In this document: positions 1-6,356 of the stretch, one piece after another
Layout of the letters: each line of letters begins with the position of its first letter
How positions within the stretch are numbered: the first letter of the stretch is position 1
Source: Phascolarctobacterium sp.
Lineage (GTDB): Bacteria; Bacillota; Negativicutes; Acidaminococcales; Acidaminococcaceae
Length of the DNA stretch: 42,222 nt
Assembly: GCA_004558595.1 (NCBI GenBank)
Contig: SFCN01000010.1
Span: 1 to 42,222, forward strand
Direction of reading: 5' to 3'
Notes under the pieces: model-generated
Told to the model about the DNA's origin: nothing
Databases searched by the model: none
What the model saw: the letters and a program-made list of their open reading frames with translations, nothing else
Program-made: the position numbers and the translations under genes

Positions 1-174
1 GCCACACAAATACTGGAGCTTGTACAAAATGGCGAGCTTTATACCAAAACACAGGTAGAAAAACTTGAAGAAAAAATATCGCAGCAGGAAAAAACCATAA
101 ACGAGCTTAACCGAGAAATTGGCTCATTACGCGCACAGCTGCACCAGTGTGATATTACAACTAAAGAAAAATAA
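1..174 (+). CDS. C-terminal end of a coiled-coil protein (partial)
   Basis: An open frame enters from the left edge and gives 57 residues before a TAA. It contains a heptad-like charged stretch (KLEEKISQQEKTINELNREI) typical of a dimerising coiled coil. The downstream gene starts 7 nt later on the same strand and a repressor-like gene follows, so this is probably the tail of another regulatory phage protein. The N-terminus is outside the window, so no family can be named. Confidence 0.6.
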   Translation, partial: ATQILELVQNGELYTKTQVEKLEEKISQQEKTINELNREIGSLRAQLHQCDITTKEK

Positions 175-181
175 AACTACT

Positions 182-400
182 ATGAACGAGCTTTATACTA
201 CAGCAATAGACGCAATTATTGGCGTATTAAAACAGCTGGCAGAAAAAATGCCTGCCACTGGCGAAGCCTTGCAGCAAGCATTAATTAAGGTTGAAATTGC
301 GCTTGACAACGCAAGCACAACACCAAATACACCAGCCGATGAAATAGCAAAGCTGCTGCAACTGCGCCAGCAATTACTAACTGCTTACAAATACATTTAA
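182..400 (+). CDS. Small hypothetical helical protein
   Basis: 72 residues starting MNELYTTAID. A start at 119 is possible in the same frame but would overlap the preceding coding end, while the ATG at 182 follows that stop by 7 nt, so I prefer 182. The sequence is largely amphipathic helix, with no membrane segment or recognised motif. It stops 1 nt before the next gene, so the two are probably cotranscribed. Function unknown. Confidence 0.6.
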   Translation: MNELYTTAIDAIIGVLKQLAEKMPATGEALQQALIKVEIALDNASTTPNTPADEIAKLLQLRQQLLTAYKYI

Positions 401-401
401 T

Positions 402-752
402 ATGCCAAGTAGTACCAGCATAGAAATAAACAGGGGTATTAAGGAGCGTTTTTACAAAGCTATTGTTGCGCTTATTGAGCAAAAGGCATTAAGGGGCAGG
501 CAAACATATTGCAGGCTATATGATATTGACAAGCGCAATTTTTACTCGCAGGAAAAGGATTTGCAGGAAGCAAAGCTAAAACTTTATTGGCTTGTGCCGC
601 TTGTTAAGCATTATGGCATTAGCGCACACTGGCTGCTTACAGGAGAAGGCAAAATGTTTGAGCCAGTAGCCAAGCGCAAACAGCGAGAAAGCTATTACGA
701 CAAGGAAACAGGATTGCCAAAGGGCGAGCAGCCTGCTACTGGGGAGCAGTGA
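402..752 (+). CDS. Phage repressor-like HTH protein
   Basis: 116 residues. The N-terminal half begins with the pattern INRGIKERF and residues about 70-85 read YGISAHWLLTGEGKMF, matching the end of the helix-turn-helix domain in many CI-type repressors of Bacteroidetes phages. There is no C-terminal peptidase domain, so this is a short DNA-binding protein rather than a LexA/CI-type self-cleaving repressor. Its last 17 nt overlap the 3' end of the integrase gene tail to tail. A role in the lysogeny decision or in controlling the operators near 2038 and 2369 is inference. Confidence 0.65.
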   Translation: MPSSTSIEINRGIKERFYKAIVALIEQKALRGRQTYCRLYDIDKRNFYSQEKDLQEAKLKLYWLVPLVKHYGISAHWLLTGEGKMFEPVAKRKQRESYYDKETGLPKGEQPATGEQ

Positions 753-2001
753 AGCCTACAAGCTCAAGCACCTTTTTATTGGCAGCGTCTTGCTGGCTAT
801 AATCCCTGTCAATGTAAATATCGGTTATGCGCATTTGCTCATCTACATGGTTTAATGCTTCGTGTATGGTTGCTTTGTCTATGTTGGCTTTGTTGCGTGC
901 CAATGTAGCCCACGTATGCCGCGCTGCGTAAAACTCCAAATCATCAACATTAACACTTCCCATTGCGCCTATAATTTTCAAGCCACGGTTTATATTAGCG
1001 TTCATGGTTTGATAGCTTGCATAACGCTTGTAAAAGTTAAACACCCTTTTGCCTGTATGGTCAAGGTATTTTTCTACCAGCGGTCGCACGCATGGTTCAA
1101 CCTTAATACTTATCTTTGCTTCATCGGCGCGCCTGCTGCGTGTTTTTGTGCGCTTGTATGTTATGCGTTCACCGTCATAATCAACAGCGTTATAAAGGTC
1201 GCAACTGTTCATGCCAATAAGCCCAAAGGAAAGCAAAAACACATCACGTGCTGTTGTTATCCTGCTGTCTATGGTGCTGCCGTCTTTTACCTGCATTATT
1301 GCTTGCAGCTGTTCAATTGTTATGCTGCGCTTTCTTGTAATAGGCGGCTTTGGCACTTTGAAACGCTTAAAGGGGCTTAACGGTATTCGTATTATGCCTG
1401 CATCTTCATCGTTATAACGCTCCTTTGCCTTGTTATGCAGGATGCGTATTGCGCCCAAGTATGAACTTGGCGCACGACTGCCTTTTACCCTGTTTGGTCG
1501 TGCAGGCATGTTTATTAAATACTGGCAGAAATCCTCAAGCAGCTTTACTGTCACTTCGGCTATATCCAAGTGGTCGCGCTGCAAAAAACGCACAAGCGCA
1601 TTTACTGCACACTTATAATACAAGCCTGTACCAACCCTTCCGCTGTCTTGTGTTTCCTGCGCAACATTATACCCAAACTTTATAAAATCAAGCCTAAACG
1701 CGCCATGTATTTCTTCATAGTTGTTAATATAAGCGCATACATCATCAACTGACATAACGTGCGCACGAACAGGTGGTATAGTTGCCGCGATGCGCTGGTA
1801 TTGCTCAACTTCATTTTTAAGCTGGTCAGCCACTGCCGCGTTCTTTATTTTTAGCCCACGCGTGAGGTCTTTTGCCGTTACAAACACGTTTGTTGATATG
1901 TGCCGCTTTTCCCTGTTGTGGGTTACTCTTATTTTTACGTTATATGTACCATCACTTTTTCGGTGATGTGAGTACACAATTGCCTTAAATGTTGTTGCCA
2001 T
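736..2001 (-). CDS. int: Tyrosine recombinase (phage integrase)
   Basis: 421 residues in the layout of Bacteroidetes phage integrases: a beta-rich arm-binding N-terminus (about 1-45), a SAM-like core-binding domain (about 85-210) and a C-terminal catalytic domain (about 225-410). Visible motifs are ARHTWAT with Arg361, the NH pair at 384-385 and the probable nucleophile Tyr396 in TDIYIDRD. The box that usually holds the first catalytic Arg reads GMNSCDLYN (263-271), a substitution common in this Bacteroidetes subgroup rather than a sign of inactivity. It is transcribed away from the tRNA, from a -7 box at 2066-2073. Its role is integration and excision of the phage; the att site cannot be fixed from this window. 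Confidence 0.93.
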   Translation of the reverse strand: MATTFKAIVYSHHRKSDGTYNVKIRVTHNREKRHISTNVFVTAKDLTRGLKIKNAAVADQLKNEVEQYQRIAATIPPVRAHVMSVDDVCAYINNYEEIHGAFRLDFIKFGYNVAQETQDSGRVGTGLYYKCAVNALVRFLQRDHLDIAEVTVKLLEDFCQYLINMPARPNRVKGSRAPSSYLGAIRILHNKAKERYNDEDAGIIRIPLSPFKRFKVPKPPITRKRSITIEQLQAIMQVKDGSTIDSRITTARDVFLLSFGLIGMNSCDLYNAVDYDGERITYKRTKTRSRRADEAKISIKVEPCVRPLVEKYLDHTGKRVFNFYKRYASYQTMNANINRGLKIIGAMGSVNVDDLEFYAARHTWATLARNKANIDKATIHEALNHVDEQMRITDIYIDRDYSQQDAANKKVLELVGFTAPQ

Positions 2002-2037
2002 AATGCTGTGTTACTGCGAATAAACATTGCTTATTTT

Positions 2038-2057
2038 TGTGGAACATTTGAACCACA
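2038..2057. promoter_or_regulatory. Operator-like palindrome 1
   Basis: The plus strand reads TGTGGAACATTTGAACCACA, an imperfect 20-bp palindrome with perfect 5-bp outer arms. It lies 8 nt downstream of the integrase -7 box, over the expected transcription start. A near-identical copy (one difference) is at 2369-2388 in the same place relative to another -7 box. Repressor binding is inferred from position and symmetry. Confidence 0.6.
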
Positions 2058-2065
2058 TTTCACTG

Positions 2066-2123
2066 CAAAGTTACTTTTTGGGGGGTAGAAGTGCAGAAAA
2101 AAGGGTTACAAACTTTTGAAAGT
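2066..2123 (-). promoter_or_regulatory. Integrase promoter with upstream ACTTTCAAAAGT element
   Basis: On the minus strand a Bacteroidetes -7 box TAACTTTG occupies 2073-2066. No TTG lies at the -33 position. The palindrome ACTTTCAAAAGT occupies 2123-2112, leaving exactly 38 nt to the -7 box, the same spacing as at the promoters near 7828 and 25207. This suggests an activator-dependent promoter. The palindrome also lies in the loop of the tRNA terminator hairpin. Confidence 0.6.
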
Positions 2124-2136
2124 AGTAACCCTTTTT
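2098..2136 (-). terminator. Hairpin terminator after tRNA-Arg
   Basis: A perfect 12-bp stem pairs AAAAAGGGTTAC (2098-2109) with GTAACCCTTTTT (2125-2136) around a 15-nt loop. Read on the minus strand it begins 1 nt after the tRNA 3' end and ends in a T-run, as expected of an intrinsic terminator. The loop contains the ACTTTCAAAAGT element, so the site may have two roles. Confidence 0.7.
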
Positions 2137-2137
2137 G

Positions 2138-2209
2138 TATGCCTGTAGGGAGTCGAACCCTAATCAAAAGAACCGGAATCTTTCATTCTATCCATTGAAC
2201 TACAGGCAC
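2138..2209 (-). tRNA. tRNA-Arg (CCG)
   Basis: A 72-nt cloverleaf folds on the minus strand. The acceptor stem pairs GTGCCTG with CAGGCAT (terminal G-U), the D stem GTTC with GAAT, the anticodon stem AAAGA with TCTTT around loop TTCCGGT (anticodon CCG), a 4-nt variable region follows, and the T arm pairs TAGGG with CCCTA around TTCGACT. The discriminator is A and CCA is not encoded. Intact phage genes lie on both sides, so this is either a phage-borne tRNA or a complete tRNA at the attachment site. It lies between two operator-bearing promoters. Confidence 0.9.
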
Positions 2210-2248
2210 TTACGTTATTTTTGTTTTTGGCAATCTCTTTTGCCAATT

Positions 2249-2278
2249 TTGTTTTGCAATCAAAAATTGCTATCTTTG
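2249..2278 (+). promoter_or_regulatory. Orphan plus-strand promoter
   Basis: TTG at 2249-2251, a 19-nt spacer and TATCTTTG at 2271-2278 make a full Bacteroidetes housekeeping promoter. No open reading frame of any merit follows before the converging gene end at 2401, so the product may be a short noncoding RNA. Confidence 0.5.
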
Positions 2279-2284
2279 CCAAAT

Positions 2285-2370
2285 AAAGGCACGAGCACCG
2301 GAAACTGTGGCTCTATTTATTATAACGCATTGTGTTGCTGATACTTAGTGTCTTGTTAAACGTGCTTTTG
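2285..2370 (+). ncRNA. Candidate small RNA downstream of orphan promoter
   Basis: The transcript predicted from the promoter at 2249-2278 would cover about 85 nt without a gene. Its ends can pair (GCACG near 2290 with CGTGC at 2360-2365, followed by TTTT) and an inner GAGC...GCTC pair is present. This resembles a small RNA closed by a weak terminator. The evidence is only promoter plus fold; the rest of 2210-2400 holds the second minus-strand promoter and its operator. Confidence 0.3.
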
Positions 2371-2400
2371 TGGAACAATTGAACCACAACTGCAAAGTTA
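2369..2400 (-). promoter_or_regulatory. Second minus-strand promoter with operator-like palindrome 2
   Basis: On the minus strand TAACTTTG at 2400-2393 abuts the stop codon of the spanin-like gene. It is followed 4 nt later by TGTGGTTCAATTGTTCCACA (2388-2369), a near-copy of the palindrome at 2038-2057. A transcript from here would run into the tRNA-Arg and stop at the hairpin at 2136-2098. The ACTTTCAAAAGT element is absent. Confidence 0.5.
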
Positions 2401-3006
2401 TTATTTTCGTATTTCAACGCATTTTACTTCATTAATAATTGTGTGGGGGTTGCTGCTGGCTACCGACACATCTATGCGTTTTGTTCCCCACTTTATAAAA
2501 AGAAACTTTTTGGGTACTTTATGCACAGCCACAGTTATTGTATCTTGGCTTGTAATGCTGCCACTAAACCTGCCAGCGTGTATTGTACCATTGAGCCGCA
2601 CCCAAGCATCAGCCCATTGCAGCACCTGCAACGTATCAAGCCGCGCCAGCTGTGGCACGTAAACAATGCTGTCGCGTACAACGGTGTCAACCTTTGCCGA
2701 CATTTGCGTGCTGGCATACACAGCCCTTTGCAGGTACTTATTTTTAATGCCCATGTCATTAAGCCGAGCTTGCAAATCAGCACAATGATGCTTTAGCTCA
2801 CCAGTAGTAAGCTCCAGCTGCTGCGCTCTTGCGGCTTGCTTGCCTGCTTCCGTTTTGTATTGCTGCGTGCCAGCCGACAGGCTCGCAATATTTGCCGACA
2901 GGCGTTCATTGTCCTGTTGTAGCCGCTTGCACTGGTGCATGGCTACACCTGTAACAGCAGCCATGCCTAGCACAATAATTATAAGGTACATCGTAACTTT
3001 GTTCAT
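2401..3006 (-). CDS. Spanin-like lysis protein (inner membrane, coiled coil)
   Basis: 201 residues: an N-terminal membrane anchor (about 5-22), a long charged coiled coil (about 26-95), then a beta-rich C-terminal region. This anchor plus periplasmic coil is the layout of i-spanin (Rz-like) proteins of Gram-negative phages, which help disrupt the outer membrane. It is the last gene of the lysis cassette and its ATG overlaps the amidase stop (ATGA), indicating translational coupling. No separate o-spanin lipoprotein is visible. The function is inferred from topology and context, not from a family motif. Confidence 0.6.
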   Translation of the reverse strand: MNKVTMYLIIIVLGMAAVTGVAMHQCKRLQQDNERLSANIASLSAGTQQYKTEAGKQAARAQQLELTTGELKHHCADLQARLNDMGIKNKYLQRAVYASTQMSAKVDTVVRDSIVYVPQLARLDTLQVLQWADAWVRLNGTIHAGRFSGSITSQDTITVAVHKVPKKFLFIKWGTKRIDVSVASSNPHTIINEVKCVEIRK

Positions 3007-3602
3007 TGCTGCTCGTTCATGTAGTTAATAATTGCATCTACGTGCAGTTGCGTAAGCGTTTCCTTGCCATGTTCACTTAGCAGGTACTCGCACTCCTGCT
3101 TGTTGTCCATAAACAAATTTTCGGTAAGCACAGCAGGGCAGTGGGTATCACGTACAATGGCAAAATTACCTGTCCAGTATTTACATGCTGGCACGCACCT
3201 GTTGCCTTTAAGCCCATGCTTTACAGCTTCAACATATAGTAGCTGCGCCATGCGCTTGCTGTTGCTGCTGGCATTTGGGGCTACCCAGCCGCTCCAGCCT
3301 GTTGCATTGCTCCAGTTACCGCTGCTTGTTGCTGCATTAATGTGTACGGATATTAGCATACAGTTTTTTGTACCGTACTGTGCGCACAAGGCATTAGCCC
3401 TGCGTGTGCGCACACTTAGCTTTACATCGTTTTCTTCGGGTACAAGCACATGCGCCTTAATGCCACATGCCTGTAGCTTTTTCGCTATGCGCTGCACCAT
3501 TTCTCGCGCCCACTTATATTCAAGCAATTTGTTATCGGGGCTTCTTTTGCCAGCTGTATCACAGCCATGCCCATTGTCTAATATGCAAATTATCTGCTTC
3601 AT
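3003..3602 (-). CDS. Endolysin, N-acetylmuramoyl-L-alanine amidase (Amidase_3)
   Basis: 199 residues forming a single Amidase_3 domain. The zinc ligands are visible: His12 in LDNGHG, Glu28 in KLLEYKWA and His87 in ISVHINAA, with the catalytic Glu161 in VLTENLFMDN. The enzyme cleaves the amide bond between MurNAc and the stem peptide. There is no signal peptide or cell-wall-binding domain, so release would depend on the upstream holin. It overlaps both neighbours by ATGA junctions, forming a tight holin-endolysin-spanin operon. Confidence 0.93.
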   Translation of the reverse strand: MKQIICILDNGHGCDTAGKRSPDNKLLEYKWAREMVQRIAKKLQACGIKAHVLVPEENDVKLSVRTRRANALCAQYGTKNCMLISVHINAATSSGNWSNATGWSGWVAPNASSNSKRMAQLLYVEAVKHGLKGNRCVPACKYWTGNFAIVRDTHCPAVLTENLFMDNKQECEYLLSEHGKETLTQLHVDAIINYMNEQQ

Positions 3603-4072
3603 TGCTGCGTGTCGTTATGTTTTTGTGCATTAATAATTGCTTTGGTAAGTGCATCAACCAGTTCTTCTTTGTTTACCATTTTAGTTGCAATTTCCGCAAC
3701 CCTGCTCATTTCGGTGCGAGTTTTTTCGTCTGCCTTTTCGCGCACACTTAGAAACTCTACCACCAGCAAAAACACGCCAAGCATACATGTTATAACTGGT
3801 ATGCCGTAAATGTCATGCAGAGAAAATAGCTGGTAAACATGGCTCGCGTGCATTAGCAGGTCAATGCCAGCAGCAATAAGCATGCCGCCCTCATACATTA
3901 TAAACTTGTTAAGGCTGCGCTTCAAGCCCCAACTGCTGCGTATTTCACCGCGCTGCTTGGCTTTAGCCAACCCACTTATTAAATCAATTATCATCGCAAA
4001 CAGCACAATAAAACAAGCCATGACAACAATTGCCAGCATGTTTTGTGCATCAATAATGTTTATTGCTTCCAT
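3599..4072 (-). CDS. Phage holin (toxin secretion/phage lysis holin family)
   Basis: 157 residues with three hydrophobic segments (about 10-35, 57-78 and 88-108). The basic motif LISGLAKAKQRGEIRSSWGLKRS lies between the first two, typical of the phage_holin_4 type family that includes many Bacteroidetes prophage holins. The C-terminus is a cytoplasmic charged helix. It would form the membrane lesion that lets the downstream amidase reach peptidoglycan. The stop overlaps the amidase start. Confidence 0.85.
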   Translation of the reverse strand: MEAINIIDAQNMLAIVVMACFIVLFAMIIDLISGLAKAKQRGEIRSSWGLKRSLNKFIMYEGGMLIAAGIDLLMHASHVYQLFSLHDIYGIPVITCMLGVFLLVVEFLSVREKADEKTRTEMSRVAEIATKMVNKEELVDALTKAIINAQKHNDTQQ

Positions 4073-4075
4073 AAG

Positions 4076-4489
4076 TTACTTATTACGTGATTTCATATAA
4101 CCGCGCTTTTGCAGCTGGTACATGCACAGGTTTTGCATGTCCTCCTGCGATACGGCTTCTCTTGCACTGCGAAACTCAAAGCTCGCCATACCACGCACAA
4201 TAATTACTTTAATAATGGTTGCAAATGGGAACTTAATATTTGGGTCGGTGAACACCTTATACAAACGCTTGCTGCTTGTAAAGAAAGCCGTTTCGGCTTC
4301 GCCCTCGTGCCAAGTGAAACGTACCAGTGTACGTGTGCCGTTTGCCGTGTCAATGTCGGTTTTACAGCCTGTAACAATAATAACCTTATTAATTACATCG
4401 TCTATACTGTGGTACTCTCCAGTTGGCATGTCGCTGGCATTTGGCGTTCCTTGCAAACTAAAATCGCCAAAATCGCTCACATTTGCCAT
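4076..4489 (-). CDS. Hypothetical protein downstream of the DGR reverse transcriptase
   Basis: 137 residues, starting 4 nt after the reverse transcriptase stop, so probably cotranscribed with it. The centre alternates beta-strand-like segments (KVIIVTGCKTDI, TLVRFTW, ATIIKVIIVRGMASFEF) and could be a small beta-barrel or OB-like fold; the C-terminal 30 residues are basic. I recognise no family. It does not look like Avd, which is all-helical. It could be a DGR accessory protein, a nucleic-acid-binding protein, or simply the first gene before the lysis cassette. Confidence 0.75.
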   Translation of the reverse strand: MANVSDFGDFSLQGTPNASDMPTGEYHSIDDVINKVIIVTGCKTDIDTANGTRTLVRFTWHEGEAETAFFTSSKRLYKVFTDPNIKFPFATIIKVIIVRGMASFEFRSAREAVSQEDMQNLCMYQLQKRGYMKSRNK

Positions 4490-4493
4490 GTTG

Positions 4494-5903
4494 CTACTCT
4501 AAAGGAATGCCGTTAGTATTGCAGTCCGTATCAATCATTGCTCGCAAAGCCTTTCTCTCGGCAAGGAAATCAAGGTAAGGCTGTTTCTTGCTATCGTCCT
4601 CAATGCCAAGTACAGCGGCATTATAATCATTTAGCAACTTGTTTTCCATGTTTGCATCATAGCGTGCATTAAGCAGTGCCGCCAAAATTGTATTGGCAGT
4701 CACTGGGTATTTTACAAGCAGGCTGTCATACTCGTTTACCTTTGTTTTTTTACCCTGTTCGTTTTCTACTTCCACATAATGCTGGTTGTGGTTGTACAGT
4801 GTTGTTCCGTTAATACGGTCAATCACGTCAAATGTGGGCTGCATTTTGTCACTATGCAAACCACGCTGTAATGTTGTTGCCATTTTTGTTAATTGATTTA
4901 TTGTTTCACTTATTATTTTATTATAGTGCTGTGGCGTGCAATGCTGTAGCCAGCCATTGTGAGCCGACAGCGTTTGCCATAGCTCCTTTAGTTGAAAGGG
5001 GTTGTGCTGGTGCTGTATTTTTCGCAACTTTTTCCAGTAACGGTAAAGTATGCTTTTTCGTGCCAGCGTGTTGTAATGGTTGCTTTTATATCCCACAAAA
5101 TCAATGCTGCGTGCATCCACTGGGAATATTTGCCAGTTAGGTTTTATTTCCAGCTTTAGCTCATTATGCAGGTACTGGCGTATTTCTTCAAGTAGTGCGT
5201 GCAGGTAGGCTTTACTACGGTGCAAAAACACCATATCATCCATATAGCGCAAATAGTAGCGTACTCTCAAAACCTCCTTAACCCAGTGGTCAAATGGTGT
5301 TAAGTAAAGGTTTGCCCAGTGCTGGCTCGGCAGTCTGCCTATGCCCAGCCCTGTGCCACCCTCTACGCTGTCAATTATTTTGTACTGCAATGCCAGTAGG
5401 CGTGTGTCTCCAAAATAACGTGCCATTATGCGCTTTAGTATTTCGTGGTCTATGCTGTCATAGTAATGCCGTATGTCAATTTTTAAGCAATAGCGCGTAC
5501 CGCGCTTATCCTTTCGCAAATAACGTGTAAGGTCATTTAGACACTTGTGTATGCCCCTGCCTTTTATGCAGGCGTATGTTTGTGTTATATACAGCTTATG
5601 CAGGTAGCTTTCCGTAACATCTATAATGCAGTGGTCAACAATACGGTCGGGGGTTAAAATAGGTATTGTTAGCGTGCGCCATTTCCCACTATCATAAATG
5701 TTCCTATGCCTGCAAGGCTGTGGCTCAAAAGCTCCGTCATTAAGCAGCTTCCACACATCGTCAAGCGTTTTTATATACCCTATGCGAAACATACGCTGCA
5801 CATCGTGCCGCTTACGCTTGCCACGTATAGTGTTATATCCAGCCCTGCATACGTTTTCGGGGCTGCATACCTGCTCGTATATCCTGTGAACCTTATGCGC
5901 CAT
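4494..5903 (-). CDS. DGR reverse transcriptase with extra C-terminal module
   Basis: 469 residues. Residues about 60-335 form the polymerase: catalytic Asp143 in LKIDIRHYYDSID, YMDD at 220-223, and motif 4 as IGRLPSQ (188-194), the [I/L]GxxxSQ signature of DGR reverse transcriptases. No maturase or retron features are seen. It copies the TR RNA just upstream into adenine-mutated cDNA that replaces VR in the target gene. Typical DGR enzymes end near 330-350 residues; here an acidic region (341-469) follows, beginning Met-Ala-Thr-Thr at 4883 after an A-rich start-like leader, so it could also be made separately. The frame start at 5903 is supported by the position of the RT N-terminal motifs. 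Confidence 0.96.
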   Translation of the reverse strand: MAHKVHRIYEQVCSPENVCRAGYNTIRGKRKRHDVQRMFRIGYIKTLDDVWKLLNDGAFEPQPCRHRNIYDSGKWRTLTIPILTPDRIVDHCIIDVTESYLHKLYITQTYACIKGRGIHKCLNDLTRYLRKDKRGTRYCLKIDIRHYYDSIDHEILKRIMARYFGDTRLLALQYKIIDSVEGGTGLGIGRLPSQHWANLYLTPFDHWVKEVLRVRYYLRYMDDMVFLHRSKAYLHALLEEIRQYLHNELKLEIKPNWQIFPVDARSIDFVGYKSNHYNTLARKSILYRYWKKLRKIQHQHNPFQLKELWQTLSAHNGWLQHCTPQHYNKIISETINQLTKMATTLQRGLHSDKMQPTFDVIDRINGTTLYNHNQHYVEVENEQGKKTKVNEYDSLLVKYPVTANTILAALLNARYDANMENKLLNDYNAAVLGIEDDSKKQPYLDFLAERKALRAMIDTDCNTNGIPLE

Positions 5904-6128
5904 AACTGTAAATGTGCCTACATTCTAACAAGACGTTCGCACTGGCTTTGCAGCCCTCTACCAGCCTTTGTTTAACCTTATATTCTTTTGCCAGCCTGCA
6001 CGCCTTAACTACATGTGCAGCTATCGGGTTTTGCACTTGCATACAGCAGTGCGGCTTTTGTGAGGCAAGGTTTCGGCAGTTTGGTTTTATTTCGTTTTGC
6101 TTAAAAAAAGGAAAATCGTATAGGCGTA

Positions 6129-6240
6129 ACAGGGGGAAACCATAATTCGCATTCGTATTCGCACCGCGATTATTCGTATTCGCACAACGGACACCCGCAT
6201 TCTCCGCATTATTCGCATTACAAGCCGCGAGCAGCTGGTT
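6129..6240 (-). repeat. DGR template repeat (TR)
   Basis: 112 bp matching VR at 6389-6500 in the same orientation. All 14 differences fall where the TR coding strand has A (8 A to G, 5 A to T, 1 A to C in VR). Read in the target frame, the TR encodes 11 Asn (AAT or AAC) codons, and every one is altered in VR. AAY codons are the classic DGR design because adenine mutation reaches many residues without making stops. Confidence 0.97.
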
Positions 6241-6264
6241 TCCCGAACCACCGAAACCCGAATT

Positions 6265-6288
6265 GCACAGGCTTTTGCAAGCCTGTGC
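6265..6288. other. DGR-associated hairpin with GNRA-type loop
   Basis: A perfect 10-bp inverted repeat (GCACAGGCTT / AAGCCTGTGC) encloses a 4-nt loop, GCAA on the minus (coding) strand, a GNRA tetraloop. It lies 24 nt before the TR and about 100 nt past the 3' end of VR. DGRs usually have a hairpin or cruciform just beyond VR that aids homing; here it lies nearer the TR. On the plus strand it is followed by a T-rich run, so a terminator role in that direction is possible. Confidence 0.7.
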
Positions 6289-6356
6289 GGATTTGGTTTT
6301 TTTGTTATATTTCTTTTGCAAAAGGTACATTTATTGCAATTAACATTTATTCATTT

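Larger units (their letters stand above)
5904..6290 (-). ncRNA. DGR template RNA region (TR plus spacer to RT)
   Basis: Between the target stop (6357) and the RT start (5903) the minus strand carries a hairpin, the TR and a spacer of about 225 nt. In characterised DGRs the TR and adjoining spacer form an RNA needed for priming and cDNA synthesis, and I assign this region that role by analogy. A 145-codon frame stays open across it (6330-5893) but its central part is the TR itself. The transcript ends are not known. Confidence 0.65.

Noticed and set aside
736..2001. Integrase inactivated by loss of the first catalytic Arg
   Set aside because: The GMNSCDLYN box is standard for this Bacteroidetes integrase subgroup and the remaining catalytic residues are present.
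2138..2209. Prophage-host junction at the tRNA
   Set aside because: Phage genes lie on both sides and I found no second copy of the tRNA 3' end in the window, so a junction is not shown; the tRNA itself is reported.
4494..5903. Retron or group II intron reverse transcriptase
   Set aside because: The GxxxSQ motif and the neighbouring TR/VR pair with adenine-specific changes identify a DGR enzyme; no intron domains or msr/msd are seen.
5893..6330. A 145-codon minus-strand frame through the TR
   Set aside because: Its central part is the TR, which acts as an RNA template; the frame keeps the target reading phase only because TR and VR share an origin. I treat it as DGR RNA, not a protein gene.
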